From Litomosoides sigmodontis (taxonomy: Eukaryota; Nematoda; Chromadorea; Rhabditida; Onchocercidae), in contig OY718806.1 in NCBI GenBank assembly GCA_963070105.1, positions 10,125,190-10,189,189 of the forward strand: a stretch of DNA of 64,000 nucleotides, written 5' to 3'. The position numbers were made by a program, and so were the translations under genes. This document shows positions 36,779 to 49,369 of the stretch, piece by piece. The notes beneath the pieces are model-generated. The model was not told the DNA's origin, searched no databases, and saw nothing but the letters and a program-made list of their open reading frames with translations. The number at the start of each line of letters is the position of its first letter. The first letter of the stretch is position 1.

Positions 36779-37030
36779 CTACTCTCTGAGGGAAAACTTA
36801 TCCCACTCCGTCTTGCGGGGCACCAGGAAAAACCTTCCAGTGTGCTGGACATCCATAGTGGCATCAAACCATTGCCAATCACTGTACAGCAGAAAAAGTA
36901 ATTCAAATCGATCAAAATTTGCACGTCTGTGGAGCTCATTCCAAAATACATGCTTCAACTCAAAAATTTTCGAGCTAACTTCAAATTCTCCTTGCCAAAA
37001 AAATTCTAAGAATGTAGAACTCCCCCTATC
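36779..37030 (-). CDS. Unassigned ORF or exon upstream of DPH3
   Basis: The open frame runs from about 37030 to a TAG at 36779. Its composition looks protein-like (WNELHRRANFDRFELLF, YSDWQWFDATMDV, FFLVPRKTEWDKF) rather than translated low-complexity sequence. There is no early in-frame ATG; an acceptor-like GTTTAG lies just before the frame. It ends about 140 bp upstream of the DPH3 start on the same strand, so it could be a terminal exon of an upstream gene. I do not recognise it. Confidence 0.3.
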   Translation of the reverse strand, partial: DRGSSTFLEFFWQGEFEVSSKIFELKHVFWNELHRRANFDRFELLFLLYSDWQWFDATMDVQHTGRFFLVPRKTEWDKFSLRE

Positions 37031-37496
37031 TAACACGCGCTGCTAAACGCTGCTCAAAACTCAAAACGGCGCAAACCTCAAAACCTCAAAACGGCGAGCG
37101 TGACGTCATTTTAGGAAACTTGCCAGACATTAAGCGCTGCGCAACGGTGGCCTATGCGATGGACGCTACGCAAATTTTACTTCTCTAGTAGTAAGAGGTA
37201 AGAGGAAGAAGCATTGGGTGGTTCGGTTTCGGTTCACATGCAGGAGTGCTGGTTTTTCCATTCTTTCGAGGTGTTCCGTGTATTCGTCCATAAAGTAGTA
37301 GAAAACGCCGAATCCTGGTCCCATTTGTCTAACTATGAATTTTTTCCATTTCTTAAATTATTTATGGTTTTCATGGATATTCACTATTTATTTCATTTTT
37401 CATTGACTTTTCCAGGACCGTACGATGGTGAATTATCCCTACTCATTTATCTAAGCGAATTGCAGTAGTTCCGAAAGGATATCATCGCCGGGGAAG
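37031..37496. promoter_or_regulatory. Divergent promoter region of DPH3 side and MKK-4, with CRE-like site
   Basis: This is a GC-richer patch in an AT-rich window. It has direct repeats of CTCAAAAC and AAAACGGCG (37052-37098) and a palindromic TGACGTCA at 37101-37108, the CRE/ATF consensus. It sits between a minus-strand unit and the plus-strand MKK-4 start. No TATA box is evident. The promoter role is inferred from position and composition. Confidence 0.4.
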
Positions 37497-39568
37497 ATGG
37501 CGGAACGACCGGCGTCACTTGACGTGGGACGTTTCAATTTAAAGCTGGACTTCCCACCCTTACCTGATGTGAAAACATCACCACAGCTGTTAGTTATCTG
37601 AACTTTCAGTTGAAATCTGCAACTTTTAAAACAAAGGAAAACTGTTGATTTCCTTGTAAAACACGCAGTTTCCAAAATTCACTTACAGCACACGCTTTGT
37701 ATGAGCGTATTGCACCATCAAGTTAGATAAGTATTTCAGCACATACTTGCGAACTCATTCCGCAGGTAAGTTGCGTTTTCCGCCAGACAAAGAATATGAA
37801 TTTACATGTAATGATCTCATCGACAAAGGCGAGATTGGTCGTGGAAATTTTGGGACGGTTAGCCGGATGCTTCATACGAAATCTGGAACTGTTTTGGCTG
37901 TTAAGGTGAGAATTCTTTAAAGAATATTGACACTTTATATTAAAATTTAGCTTGGAAGTCATTGTTACCTGTACATTATTTTGAAATGGTTCTGTCCGTA
38001 ACGAATTTATTTTTCAGCGTATTCGATCCAATACTGTAAATTCAACAGAGCAAAAGCATTTGCTTATGGAACTTGAAGCAATTATGAATAGCCAGTGTGA
38101 AAACATTGTTCGCTTTTACGGTGCTATCTTTACCGAAGTAAATAGATTTCATTTCACCGGTCTGCCTTTATTTATGCTTTGACAACTTCATTATTTTCAT
38201 GAATTTGCTTGATTGAAAATGAAAGCTTTATAGTGTGACTGTTGGATATGTATGGAATTAATGGATATCTCTCTGGAAAGACTTTATAAAATAGTGTATG
38301 AAGAAGGAAGTTGTATGCCTGAAGATATGATTGGATATATTGCAGTTTCGGTAAGTTTCATTCAAACTGACCGATCTGGAGAGTTTATTTCTCTAAAATT
38401 TTTGATTAAAAGGAAAAATATAGTTTATTTTTCGAAGGTTGGTCAATAAGGTTTACGAACTGATTGATGTAATTTTTTTTTTTTGTTTCAGACAGTGAAC
38501 GCTCTCAGCTATCTCAAAGAAGATTTAAAAATAATTCATCGGGGTTAGTTTGATTAATTCCATACCTTTTGAAATTTCAAAGTATCAGCTTCTGAAATAT
38601 TGATCAGTTTTGCTGACTATTATCCACATCTTTCAGATGTTAAACCGTCCAACATTTTGCTGGATCGGAAAGGACATATAAAACTGTGCGATTTTGGTAT
38701 AGCCGGTCACTTAATCGATTCCATTGCTAAAACTCAAGATGCAGGTTGCCGGCCGTATATGGCGGTGCGTTTTCATTTCATAAAAATCTCCACTGTTTTG
38801 AAACTTGATTAATTAATGGAATTAAATTTTAATATAGTTTCATTCAATGCTGACTCATTGTAGCCTGAACGACTCCAATCGAATGAGCCGTACGATGTTC
38901 GGTCTGATGTGTGGTCGTTGGGCATAACTCTAGTAAGTGTATAACCAGGCATGGATGTGCCTCAGTTCATCACATTTCAATAAACTCGTAAAGAAAGTAA
39001 ATTAATTGATTTTGTTTGGTTTGACATCGAAAGTGCAACAGTAGATAAGCTTTTTATTTCCAGTTTGAAGTTTCAACAGGACGATTTCCATTCTCAGCTT
39101 GGGATTCACCATTCCAACAATTGCAAGAAGTGGTGAATGGTGAACCTCCAATTATGCCGCCTGGAACATATTCCACATGCTTGGTTACATTTATCAACCA
39201 CTGGTAATTTTCGTGTTTCTTATTTTTGTTTTTTTTTTTATGAAATGAAAACGCTGTTTGCGCTGCGATATTTTTGTAAACCAATTCTATTCGTTTTTTT
39301 TTGTCGTCGAAACTGTATGATTAAAATATAGCTAATTACGAGTGTGATTTCCAGCCTAATCAAGGGCAAGGATGAACGACCGAAATACAATGTTCTCATG
39401 ACAATGGATTTCTACAAAACATACAACGTACAGGATGCAAATGAAGTTGCTCGAGCTAAGGCAATTGTTGGAATATTTGTTTCTAACGTTCTAGGAGATA
39501 ATAATACTAATGCAAGCGACAACAATATGTGCAGAGCACTTAGGTCTAACTGGATACATTTTTCCTGA
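37497..39568 (+). CDS. mkk-4: MAP kinase kinase 4 (MKK4/SEK1 type)
   Basis: Dual-specificity kinase that phosphorylates JNK (and p38) MAP kinases in stress signalling. Exons: 37497-37588, 37740-37905, 38018-38137, 38234-38350, 38492-38543, 38637-38764, 38864-38932, 39064-39203, 39355-39568; all in phase, 365 residues. An N-terminal MAPK-docking D-site is present (R12, L15, L17 in GRFNLKLDF), then [10 protein letters not shown] as in MKK4 proteins. Kinase landmarks: glycine loop GEIGRGNFG at 61-69, catalytic Lys86 (AVK), HRD with Asp183, DFG with Asp201, and the activation loop SIAKT with phospho-sites Ser211 and Thr215 followed by [10 protein letters not shown]. The SIAKT loop separates MKK4 from MKK7, MKK3/6 and MEK1/2. 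The tail after the kinase domain is short and Asn-rich. The start was chosen because the first exon supplies the D-site. Upstream lies a divergent promoter. An AATAAA at 40260-40265 is a possible 3' end. Confidence 0.94.
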
Positions 39569-40778
39569 AATTTACGGGTTATAGTAGAATGTTAACTACA
39601 CTTATCTTTTTATTTTAGCCTCTTCCGATTTCAATATTTTTCTTTGCTATTAAATCTATTAATTCTATTAAATCTTTTTATCTCTAAAAATATTTATCTT
39701 TCTTTGTAATATTATGTCTCACAAAAGCTTTTTCCGTATTAGGGTCTCGTATATTAGTTTAATAACTGATTCCTTAAACGGTAATTCTAAGAGATAGTTT
39801 TCTTTCATTGCAAATCATTTGGTTTTGTTTTTCATCCTGTAAACTAGGTTCTGATCTCAGAAAGGTATTCACTGTATGTAAATTGTGAGACTTTATCCGG
39901 TTCTATGAAAGGGATGATGCCATGTTCACTTGAGTTTTAGCCAGTAAGAATATCGCTTGAGTTAGTATGGAACTATTACTCATGTGATATTGGTTAGTGT
40001 ATTATTTCATAGTTTGATGATGCCTAGATTTGGTTAATCTAAATGTACCGTTTACATCACAAACTGAGTGTTCCAACGACACTCGCAGACACTTAGTTTT
40101 ATATTTAGTCGTTTTATTTTCTAAAATAATCTAACTGCAGTAAGAAGTAACTGTGAGACGTATCTGGCTAATCATTTTACGTATTGTATGCATTTTATTA
40201 ATCAATAAGACATTAACAACAAATTATTGTTTTGTATATTGGGTCAGTTGCAAATATAAAATAAATTTGTAAAGCAAACAAGGGATGTTTTTTGGCAATC
40301 CAAAGAATTCAATTGAAATTCAAAACACCAGTGGGAATTTTTGATAACCAAGTTTGATGTTAATCCAGTTCCTCTGGTTTCTCTTCCGATCCAAAAATCC
40401 AAACTTGAGTCTAAATTTTGTGATCACCTGTAGACTGCGAGTTATTGAGCGCCGAATCTCAAATAATATATACGAACATTTGTGGAGTTTATTTTAATGC
40501 TATAGGTAGTGTGATAATCTTCTGTTCGTTTTCATATGATTCCTGGAACTCCTATTGTCCTCTTCGATGTACTCCGTCCTGTAAAAGCGAACTTTCAATT
40601 GCTCGAAATTAGATGCTTTATTTTAGTGCAGAAATGTAAGGCTTGATGAATTTTGTACTGAATAATGCCATTTTGTTACTTGATGCTGATATAATGAAAT
40701 GTGATTGTAAAAAATAGGCGAATTATATGAAATGCGGTATCGGAAGATACTGATAACCAACAACATCCCATAAACAAG
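39569..40778. other. Convergent intergenic region / 3' UTRs of MKK-4 and the EGF gene
   Basis: No coding signal. It contains ATTAAATCT-type short repeats near 39650-39685 and AATAAA at 40260-40265. Confidence 0.6.
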
Positions 40779-43118
40779 TCAGTACCTCTGCTCTACATTC
40801 AAACATTCTGTATTGCGTGCAGCCTGTTCAAGGATTGTTTTCCGGACTTCATACTCACGCTGCCGAAGATTTTCCCTGTCTGAACGTTGCCTCTTGTAAC
40901 TTCTACGTCGATGGAAGAAAATCATTGTTATTACCAGAAACAAAAGCAAAAAGCTCGTAGCTCCCATAATCGTTAGTCGCAATCGGAACTGCAAAATCAT
41001 CAGCGTTAGCATTGCACTACTCGATGATCAAAGTAAATTTTGGAATAAAGTGAATAAATTGGTATGTATCAGTGATTTTAAACCGATAAAACCATGGTAC
41101 CTGTGTTTCCGTCTCCTGTCGTTGTTGTTTTGCTTTGCTTTTTGAAATATCAATGTTGCATTCTGGGTACGTCCTGATTTTAGGTCCTTTTTGGGAGCAA
41201 CGATCGCAGTGAGTTCCAGTGAATCGTGCCGGACAAACACATGACTCGCTGTTATTGTTGATATCTGAATTCTTAAATTTTTAATTAATGTAAATTCGCT
41301 AGACTGTTGGAGTTGTGTTCGATTGATGAATCTTCTTACTTTTCAAGAATGCCTTAGTCAAGCTTAGTGGAGCGCTTATTTACCTGGATAACCGTGCTGA
41401 CAAATGATATCATGACAGTAATCGCCTTTCCAACCATCATCGCAAAGACATCTGAAATAAACTAAGGTTCATTTTTGAATCCTATTTTTTCAAATCCTGT
41501 TGGTTGAGAGATTTAAGTATTAGTAAATTTCGATGGGAAAAAATTTTTTAAGTGAAAACCTTCCATGTTTCCTTTTTCCATGATCACATCGGCTGACATA
41601 CTGACATTGTGCACCGAAAAAGTGTCCAGCACAGTGACAGTGGTTGTTTCTGAATTCACCACGACCATTACACTGAATGATAACTTCCACTATCTCAAAT
41701 TTCTCGAAGTACTTCATAGATGATGGTAAAGGAAAATTAATGAAATGTTAGTACAATGCTATTCACTGACATATTTCCATTAAGCTTACTAGCAGATCAG
41801 GCTCATGAAAAAGCGGGGATGAATTATTAAGGAGTAATTGTGATTTTTAAAAATAAAAATGAAAAATAGCAGAGGAAATAATACTGATATCTTAATTGAG
41901 GAAAAAAATGATAAGATCTATGAAGCACTCTAGAACTAGCGATTGAAAAGGATCAATCAGCTTCAATAGTAGCAATTGTTTACAAAAAAAATTTTGAAGA
42001 ACAAATGGTGTGAATGAGGAAATGAGGAAGACAATGTTGATGAAATTTATTCTAGAAATTAAGATTAATACTGTAAAGTTGACAAGATGAATGATAATAA
42101 TTGATAATTGCATTATGCAATAAGATAAACGAGTGTTATTTTATTTCAGAAAAGTCAAGGAAATATTTTGGTGCAGTGAAAGTAGCGTCGTTTAAGCATA
42201 TTTCAAACAATTACAAAATGAAGGAAAATTTTTCTATCGATTGCTACTTACCTTTAGTTTCATATGTTAGAGTTTGTGGTTAAATAATTAATTGCATTTG
42301 CAAAATGGACAGTTAAGCTAACTGATCTTGTGGTATTTTGCGAGCCTTAATAACAAATATGACAAAAGAGGATTACTTGTTGAAGAGATGTAAAAGATGA
42401 TATATAAAAATGATAAATGATGCATGATGCATGCTTGACAAAATTTAAAAATAAAAAATTTTTAGATAAGATTATTAGCATTATAGCTAGTGAATTGTGA
42501 AGTGATTTTGAGGAATTGCTTGCCTGATTTGCTTTCAATATGTCACATAAATCACCACTCCATTCTTCATCACAAATGCAAGGTTTATTAAAGAATAAGC
42601 TACTTGGATCATAACGAATTCCGACTGATATACCGTGTGCTATAAGAAATTATGAATTACAATTATCATTTCGGTCGAATTTTACGCAAAACCTAGCGTT
42701 TGTAATTTTTTTTAACCATTTCAATTATTTATGAAATGAAAAGGAAAACAAAAGCAAAGCAAAGTAATAGCATATAATGTGATTCTAAAAAAAAACGAAA
42801 AAATGGAGTACCACAGGCAAAGTCTAGACATCTTCTTCCGGTATATGGATGAAGACAAATACAACCATTTCCAATCATAATACCACCATTTCGACAGTAA
42901 GCATTGACATCATCATCTGCTGAATGAAGTGATATTTCTCTGAAGAAAAAAAAAATGCAAAATTTATAAATTTAACGAAAGTTTTTTGCTAAAGAGTTTT
43001 TTTTTGCTTACCTAAAAAATTTGACAGGTGAAATAGACGTGATAAGAGTAGGAGTAGTAAGAGTAGCAGAAGTTGCAGTAATACCATCTACAGTATTCCA
43101 TTGTTGCTTTACTTTATC
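40779..43118 (-). CDS. EGF-repeat single-pass membrane protein, 5' end uncertain
   Basis: Exons in coding order: 43118-43012, 42939-42812, 42639-42524, 41711-41560, 41451-41384, 41264-41101, 40988-40779. They keep phase and give 314 residues from the first listed exon. The protein begins with a Thr/Ser-rich segment (ATSATLTTPTLITS), then has several EGF-like cysteine patterns: NGCICLHPYTGRRC, KPCICDEEWSGDLC, HCHCAGHFFGAQC, RCLCDDGWKGDYC and SCVCPARFTGTHC. A membrane helix follows (ATSFLLLFLVITMIFF), with a strongly basic stop-transfer HRRRSYKRQR and a short cytoplasmic tail ending EQRY. The intron after 42524 has a GC donor. The signal peptide exon is not secured. It is an extracellular EGF protein of unknown ligand; I do not recognise a named orthologue. 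Confidence 0.82.
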
Positions 43119-43977
43119 CTCAAAATTTTATTTATCAAGAAAAATTGCAAATTTTAACGCTATTTTTTTAATTAATGAAGAGAACAGTGCTATTTAAATT
43201 TTAGGCATTATAAAATTAGGTATATAATTTTGTCGCGTATCATTCGAAAGAGAAAATACAATTTCTTTTTTTTTTTTCAAATTCTAATATTTTGCAATAA
43301 GAAATTGCTTATTACTGTTGTTTGAGCATGACTTCTAGCTTCCACGTATAATAGAATGAAAAATTGCCACTGATGCATAATTACAACTTGAACCTATAAA
43401 AATTAATTTCATTTATTTATCTTCAAAAACGATAAATTATATCTTTACGTAATCAAAACCAATTCATTGCGCAATTCATCGGATGAATTGTCTGATTGAT
43501 GACAGTTTTACCTCACTGTTACTATTTTCAAACAATGCTTAAGTTTAATTTCACGACGTGAAATAATACTGCTCGCTGCGCAATCCGTTATTTCTTTTAT
43601 TAATTGTTGTAAATTTTAAAAATGAACGATATTAAAAAAATTACCGGTTTTACGCAAGAAATATCATCCTGCAAAAAATATCATCCTCACAAAACTAACA
43701 CATAATTAATTTCATGTTAACTACAAATTTAAATGCTAAAAAAACGATGAAACTTGAATTAATAATAAAATTTTCCGAAAAGGAAAGTGAGAATTGAAAA
43801 GCAAAAAGCAAGAAAATCAAAATGCAATTAATTATACTAATTTAGTGAACGAAACATGCACGGAACAGGATCAGAGATTGTAATAATTCCAATTCGAATG
43901 AAAAATGGATGCGCAACCCATTTCATCAAATTAAGATAATTATAACAACTCACACATTTTCTCCAAATTTCACTTAC

Positions 43978-44022
43978 TCTCTGCATTCCAGCAAATCGTC
44001 GAAAAATGTATAAACACCTCAT
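43978..44022 (-). CDS. Candidate first exon of the EGF-repeat gene
   Basis: ATG at 44022 followed by 15 codons (MRCLYIFRRFAGMQR) and a strong GTAAGTG donor. It ends in phase 0, which fits the exon starting at 43118. It lacks a clear signal peptide, so it may be coincidence. Confidence 0.2.
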
Positions 44023-44095
44023 CAATCACCTTTCTACCCGTTTTAACCACATTTAATTGAACTATACCACAACATCGAATATATGTGTATATCTA

Positions 44096-44136
<41 letters not shown>

Positions 44137-44184
44137 ATGTGTGTCTGTGTGTGTGTGTGTGTGTGGTGTGTGCGTGTGTGTGTA
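44096..44184. repeat. (GT)n microsatellite
   Basis: An interrupted GT repeat of about 90 bp. ORFs across it on both strands are artefacts. Confidence 0.96.
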
Positions 44185-47100
44185 CACGAGGATCGTATTT
44201 TAACGGTTTAATTCTGTTATTGATTTCTGGAAGTAATTGGAATAAGAAATCCGGAATAACTGGTAATGTAATGATTGATTGTTTATTTAGAAAAAAAGAA
44301 AGGAGAAAAGGGAAAAAAATTACTTCATCATTGACAATGTGCCTTTTTTTATTTCTCGAACTTTTTACGTCCTCTCTTTTCAATCTCTCGTATGTTGTTT
44401 CTCTCTTCCCTTCCAACACTCGCTGAGCATTAATTTATTAATTTCTAATATCAATCATCGATTTCTTGTTTGTTATTGTTATAAACTGGAAACCGATCGA
44501 TTTAGCACTAGTGAGATGTCTATTATTTAATTTGATGAATTCGATTTATTAATGTGCTAGTTTGGCTTAAATCAAATTTCATCTTACCAATTAATTCGAT
44601 GCAGCTTTAATCCGTTGCATATCAAAGTGAAAGAAGTCGTCGTTTTTTTTCCGGACAAACAGAAAATATAATCGGAACATAGGATATTGCAATGGTTTTT
44701 TAAATTTATTAAAATGTTCTGTTTTCTCTTCGAAACAAAAACTCGACGTCTTTCATTGCATGCAAACATTAACTTGGAATAGTCGAAAAAGAAAGAATTT
44801 GCAGAGGTTTTTTTAGGAGGAATTCTTATTTGAACAAAACAGAACCAAAATTTTCCCTTCATTTAATTTTAAATTAAGTACTAATAAGACTTAAACAGCC
44901 TGTAATTATGCATTAGGAGTACCGATGGAATAAATTTTATGATAATTATCAATTATCAAAATCAATAAAAATGGATATAATGATGCGAACGACCGTTTAT
45001 TTGAACAATATTTTCGGCTGGTATCCTTTTAATCATTTGGGCCAGGTTCGTCAACTAGCCTTCAATCACCTCTAACTTTCCGCATTTTCCTGGCTTGCAA
45101 TCTGCACCAGCACTTCTTCCAAGGCCTCATGGCTCGACTTTTCCATCCTTACCTGACTGTTATTTTGGGTCTTGATCATCCTAAAGTCATTGCAAACACG
45201 ATATAACGTCTGTTGTTTAATGTAGTGTTAAAATGTAGTAAGGGACTACAAAATTAGGAAAAAAACATATTCAGCAGGACCAGGTCCTCCCGCCTTAAGC
45301 GTTTCAGTCTACTTCAGCAGACGGTCCGGATGTCGCACCAGGACTCGTCCATCAGGCTTTAAACATCCTGCTTTCTTCCCCCGTTTCAATTACGGTTACA
45401 AAAGTTACAGTAGAAAAATCATTCTTGTTTGCAACTTACAACTAAAGGATAGTAATTTTTTATTTCCCGTGGTCGAAAGGGCAAATCTTATCAGTTCTTT
45501 TTTCACATAATAAAATTCATTAGTATGTTCAAAAAAATTTCAAGCTTTCCCCTAACAGGTAGAATGAACGTCTCAACCATCTTGCTGATGTTAATTGTAA
45601 TATCATCAAGACTTCTCTGCTACTTATTTGAGATGTTTGTTTGACTAGCGTAATTTGGTATTCAATTGAATTTGATTCATTAAATGTGAAAATTTCCAAC
45701 GCATGACGCAATTTCAGTGGAATAATAAAAATCGAAATATTATTTTTTTTCTATATTGTTTGTATATAATGAATTAAGTAAAAAAATGTTCGAAAAAATG
45801 TTCTTCTGAAGTGACCGAGCAAGCAAATCGAAAAAAAGCGATATAATAATTTAAACTTAATTTGCAAATCGCATTTTTTTTGTCACAGATGATAGTGATG
45901 AACTATAGGTGTTGTTGCTAATCTGAGTAAAATCATAAGAAAAGGAAGAAAACGAAACAAGTCAATAAATTTATAAAGCTTTAAACGAATTTGCTAATTT
46001 CATCAGTTTATATTCGAATAATGAAATCGTCTTTTTGAGAATAGTTAGCTTCCTTCTTAATTAGTCGTATTTTCAGAGCGATGAGTGATGAAGGATTGAT
46101 ATTTAAACATCGTTAACGTTAACCAGTTTTAATGAAAAGTTAGTTGTAAAGCAAAAATATTGGGTAATAATACCATTTATTTACTTCGTTTTCTAAGTAA
46201 GATGAAAAGTGAGCAGAGGAAAAGTAGAGAGTGAGAGGGAAAGATGCAGGTAAATGTTGCAAAATCTATCCAGCTTGTTTTCCTCGTCATACTTTGCATA
46301 CCTATGAATCCAAGGAATTAAAGAGTCAATATTGACGTGCTAACAAAAAACAGCTGCTAAAACATTTTACGGGAAAAAAAGATTTGGAAATTTAATTCAA
46401 ACTTTACATGCAGACATCTGTTTTGCAACTCAAATACAAACGAGAATAAAATTTGATTATAAAGTAATAGTTAGCTATCCTCGCACACGATTTTGCTAAA
46501 CGTTAATTTCTTTCCAAGTAATTTTCAATGATTTAAAGTTTTTTGACTTCCAAAATAAGTTTTAATTTTTACTATGCTTCTCAATTGACTTACTTTATCG
46601 GTGAAAGTAAAGAAAAGAAGAAAATTTACATTTCCATTTTTAGCATCCCACTAACCTCAATAATTTCACATCATTTTACAATTCACAATTTATTGAAATA
46701 AAAATTAAAAATTTATCATAGCACCGTTGTGCACTTACCTTTTCTTTCTACTTTCTACTGCCTCATACATTTTGCAATTTTATAACTTTACGAGAAAAAT
46801 GCCTACGTTTTTCGATGTTAAATTAGGTTAATGCAAGCTTTTTCTGAAGCATTTTTGTTTACAAATGCATAATTAGTTAAAATTTCTAAGTTCAAATTTC
46901 TTACATATAATAATGAATAGCTAAATTACACATTACGTTTAACATACTTTTATAAAATAATGAACTTAAGATTCGAGCGTCCCACATGATAGAATAATAA
47001 CCACCGTTTGCAATTGTGAACTAATTATTAATTGATTAATTATCACGTAATTAGATATTAATGACATGTGCAGTGCATCTCAAACATTCATGTTTTCTAC

Positions 47101-47580
47101 ATTTCCCAATTACGATGACGTATTGTGGAATCCAAGGAAAATGATAACAAATTTCAAGTTTTCCGACAACCACATGAAGGCGAGACCCTTTGATAATATG
47201 ACATGTCAATTATGCTGGTGGCTTTCCGTGTTAATATTTTATGCAGAACTTTTCGAAATCAATGATTCTTGAAGGATTGGGAAAGTTGCGAGGGAGGGAA
47301 GAGGAGTAATTATGGCTTAACCGGTTATCTATCTATCATGCATACTATTCTTGAACTTCATATTTCGTTCAAAAACGTTTGCACAGATTTAGAGCAAATT
47401 CAATCCTAAGAAATTTTAATCGTATGTATTATTTTCTATTAATTTATGAACGAACAGTTAAATGAGAATAAATTACCAATTGAAGAGTTGAAAAATGGAA
47501 AGTGAAATTAATTGCACACTCAATGAGCAAAACGAGATTCTGTCCTTCTCCCACCCTAATTCATATAAACTTGAAATTAC

Positions 47581-48142
47581 TTTAAAAAACACTTGAAATA
47601 TTTGTGGATTTGCAAGAGAATGATAAAATTAAAATGACAATTATTACAAGGGAAATAATAAAGCGTAACTAATTCATCAAAAAGACGGAAGAACTATTAG
47701 GCATATCGGTATGACTTATATATGCAAGGTATTTTAGAAGCACCGTAATGTGGTAGTTCGAAATAACTCTAATTACTACCAAATTGATGTTAAATGTGAA
47801 AAGATTCCTTGTTTTTACTTCTGCTAGCTATCAATTTACATACTTCATCGAAAAAGATTTGCAAAAAAAGGATGCAACAAAACAATTAATTCAAGCACTT
47901 CATAAAAATGAGGTCACATGTGGTTAACCAAAAATCGATAAAAATTAAGTTTCGTCATTTACAACAATTGTAATGTTTATAAAAAGAAGGCTCACAATTT
48001 AAAACCGATGAAAGTCTCACCACTGATTTCACATGCGATTGTGTGTACCTGAAAACCGATTACTTGGAGCTATTATTTTCTCAAAATGAAAAAAAGGAAG
48101 GATTTTGTATCAAAGACAAGGAATGACTTTGATGCGACGAGA
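47581..48142 (+). repeat. Direct duplication, copy 1 (~560 bp)
   Basis: It matches 50408-50978 in the same orientation with about twenty differences by eye, including a long identical core from GGTATGACTTATATATGCAA to about TTGTAATGTTTA. There is no open frame and no terminal inverted repeats. It lies 3' of the small coiled-coil gene. Confidence 0.93.
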
Positions 48143-48990
48143 GAGTTACTAAATTTTAGCAGTTCTAAAAATTTAGTCACTGCTAAATTGAATTAATTAA
48201 AATGTTTGATGTGTAGCAATGTGAGTGTGTTTAAGCTCATCATTTCTAGGAACATAAATATTAGGATTCGTACGAATTCTTTCAGGAACGAAGTTAAATT
48301 TCAACTTTTTGATAGTTACAGTAGTTAATTTAGCAATTATTCGAGAAAGCTATCAATATGATTAAATAACAATCAAAGAATGATACTTTTTTTTTCTTTA
48401 AAATGCTCATGAATAAGAACAACGCTAAAGTAAAAATACGAATAATAATTTAATTTTAGAAAAATTTCAAGTCAAGGAAAAGAAAATTCAACATTTAACA
48501 AAACTGCAAGAATCGATTGCATACGTCATATCTGACGCGAAGATACGCCAATAAAATAGGAACTGTTGGAACACTTCTGTGTGTTATCTTTCTTTGAAGC
48601 AACAACAAAAGAAGTTTACGACAAATGTTTTCCACTTAACTCACTAATTTTGTAGTTTTAAGATAATATTCATTTTGCAAATCCCTTATTAACACCTCTT
48701 TATAAAGTTCATAATATTTTCTGCTAACGCTGAATGGAATAGGAAGGATAATTCGGGATTTTTCGCTGAGGTAAGTAAATTGTTCAAAGAAGTGTAGATA
48801 GTAAGTAGAGTAACAGGTAACGCTGGAATATACTCTCTTGCAATTAGCAAATGCCTGGTGAAGAAGAGGTCATTTGAAAGACGAAAATCGTCTGGTCATT
48901 GCAAAGTAAAGCTGTTGCATTGATAGACAACATTTTGGAACAACAAGAGATTTTATTGCCACTTTTTTGCATAATATAAAATAATAGCGA

Positions 48991-49365
48991 TTATGGATGC
49001 ATTATTTTGTCCATCGCCTCCCTCAGTTTCTCGGACGCTCTTTCGATAATTACCCGATGCTTCTCATTTTCACTGCGTGCCTTTTCAATGAGCTGCGCAA
49101 GTTTCACAAGCTTTTCTTGGCTCAAACGTCGCATCTTCTCCACGGCATTTAGGCTCTCTTCCAAAAACAACAGCAGATCGGCCCTCTGTTTATTCATTTC
49201 CCCGTTCGGTGGAACTTGAGCATTCTGAAGGATTAATAATACAATGTCCTCTAAGTGCTGCGAGCCTCTACAACAACAAGAAAAGCTTACATATAAATGA
49301 ACAATTAAAATCCCAAAAAAAGTTGAAAAAAAAGTGATAAAGCCATACGGATTGAGATGCATCAT
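48991..49365 (-). CDS. Small coiled-coil protein, 97 residues, function unknown
   Basis: Exons 49365-49349 (MMHLN plus two bases) and 49267-48991, joined in phase 2 with a GTATGG donor and a TTGTAG acceptor. Residues 38 to 95 are a continuous charged helix with heptad-like Leu spacing (EKMRRLSQEKLVKLAQLIEK and what follows), preceded by LEDIVLLILQNAQV. It has no membrane segment or signal peptide. The shape resembles small subunits of multiprotein assemblies, but I cannot assign a family. The alternative ATG at 49369 would put the second exon in a frame that stops early, which supports the start chosen. Confidence 0.65.
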   Translation of the reverse strand: MMHLNPYGFITFFSTFFGILIVHLYVSFSCCCRGSQHLEDIVLLILQNAQVPPNGEMNKQRADLLLFLEESLNAVEKMRRLSQEKLVKLAQLIEKARSENEKHRVIIERASEKLREAMDKIMHP

Positions 49366-49369
49366 CCAT

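Larger units (their letters stand above)
43119..48990. other. Mostly non-coding AT-rich stretch
   Basis: Apart from the weak exon candidate at 43978-44022, the GT repeat at 44096-44184 and the duplication copy at 47581-48142, I see no supported feature. A GC-richer patch at 45040-45390 stands out from its surroundings but shows no clear coding frame. Confidence 0.55.
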
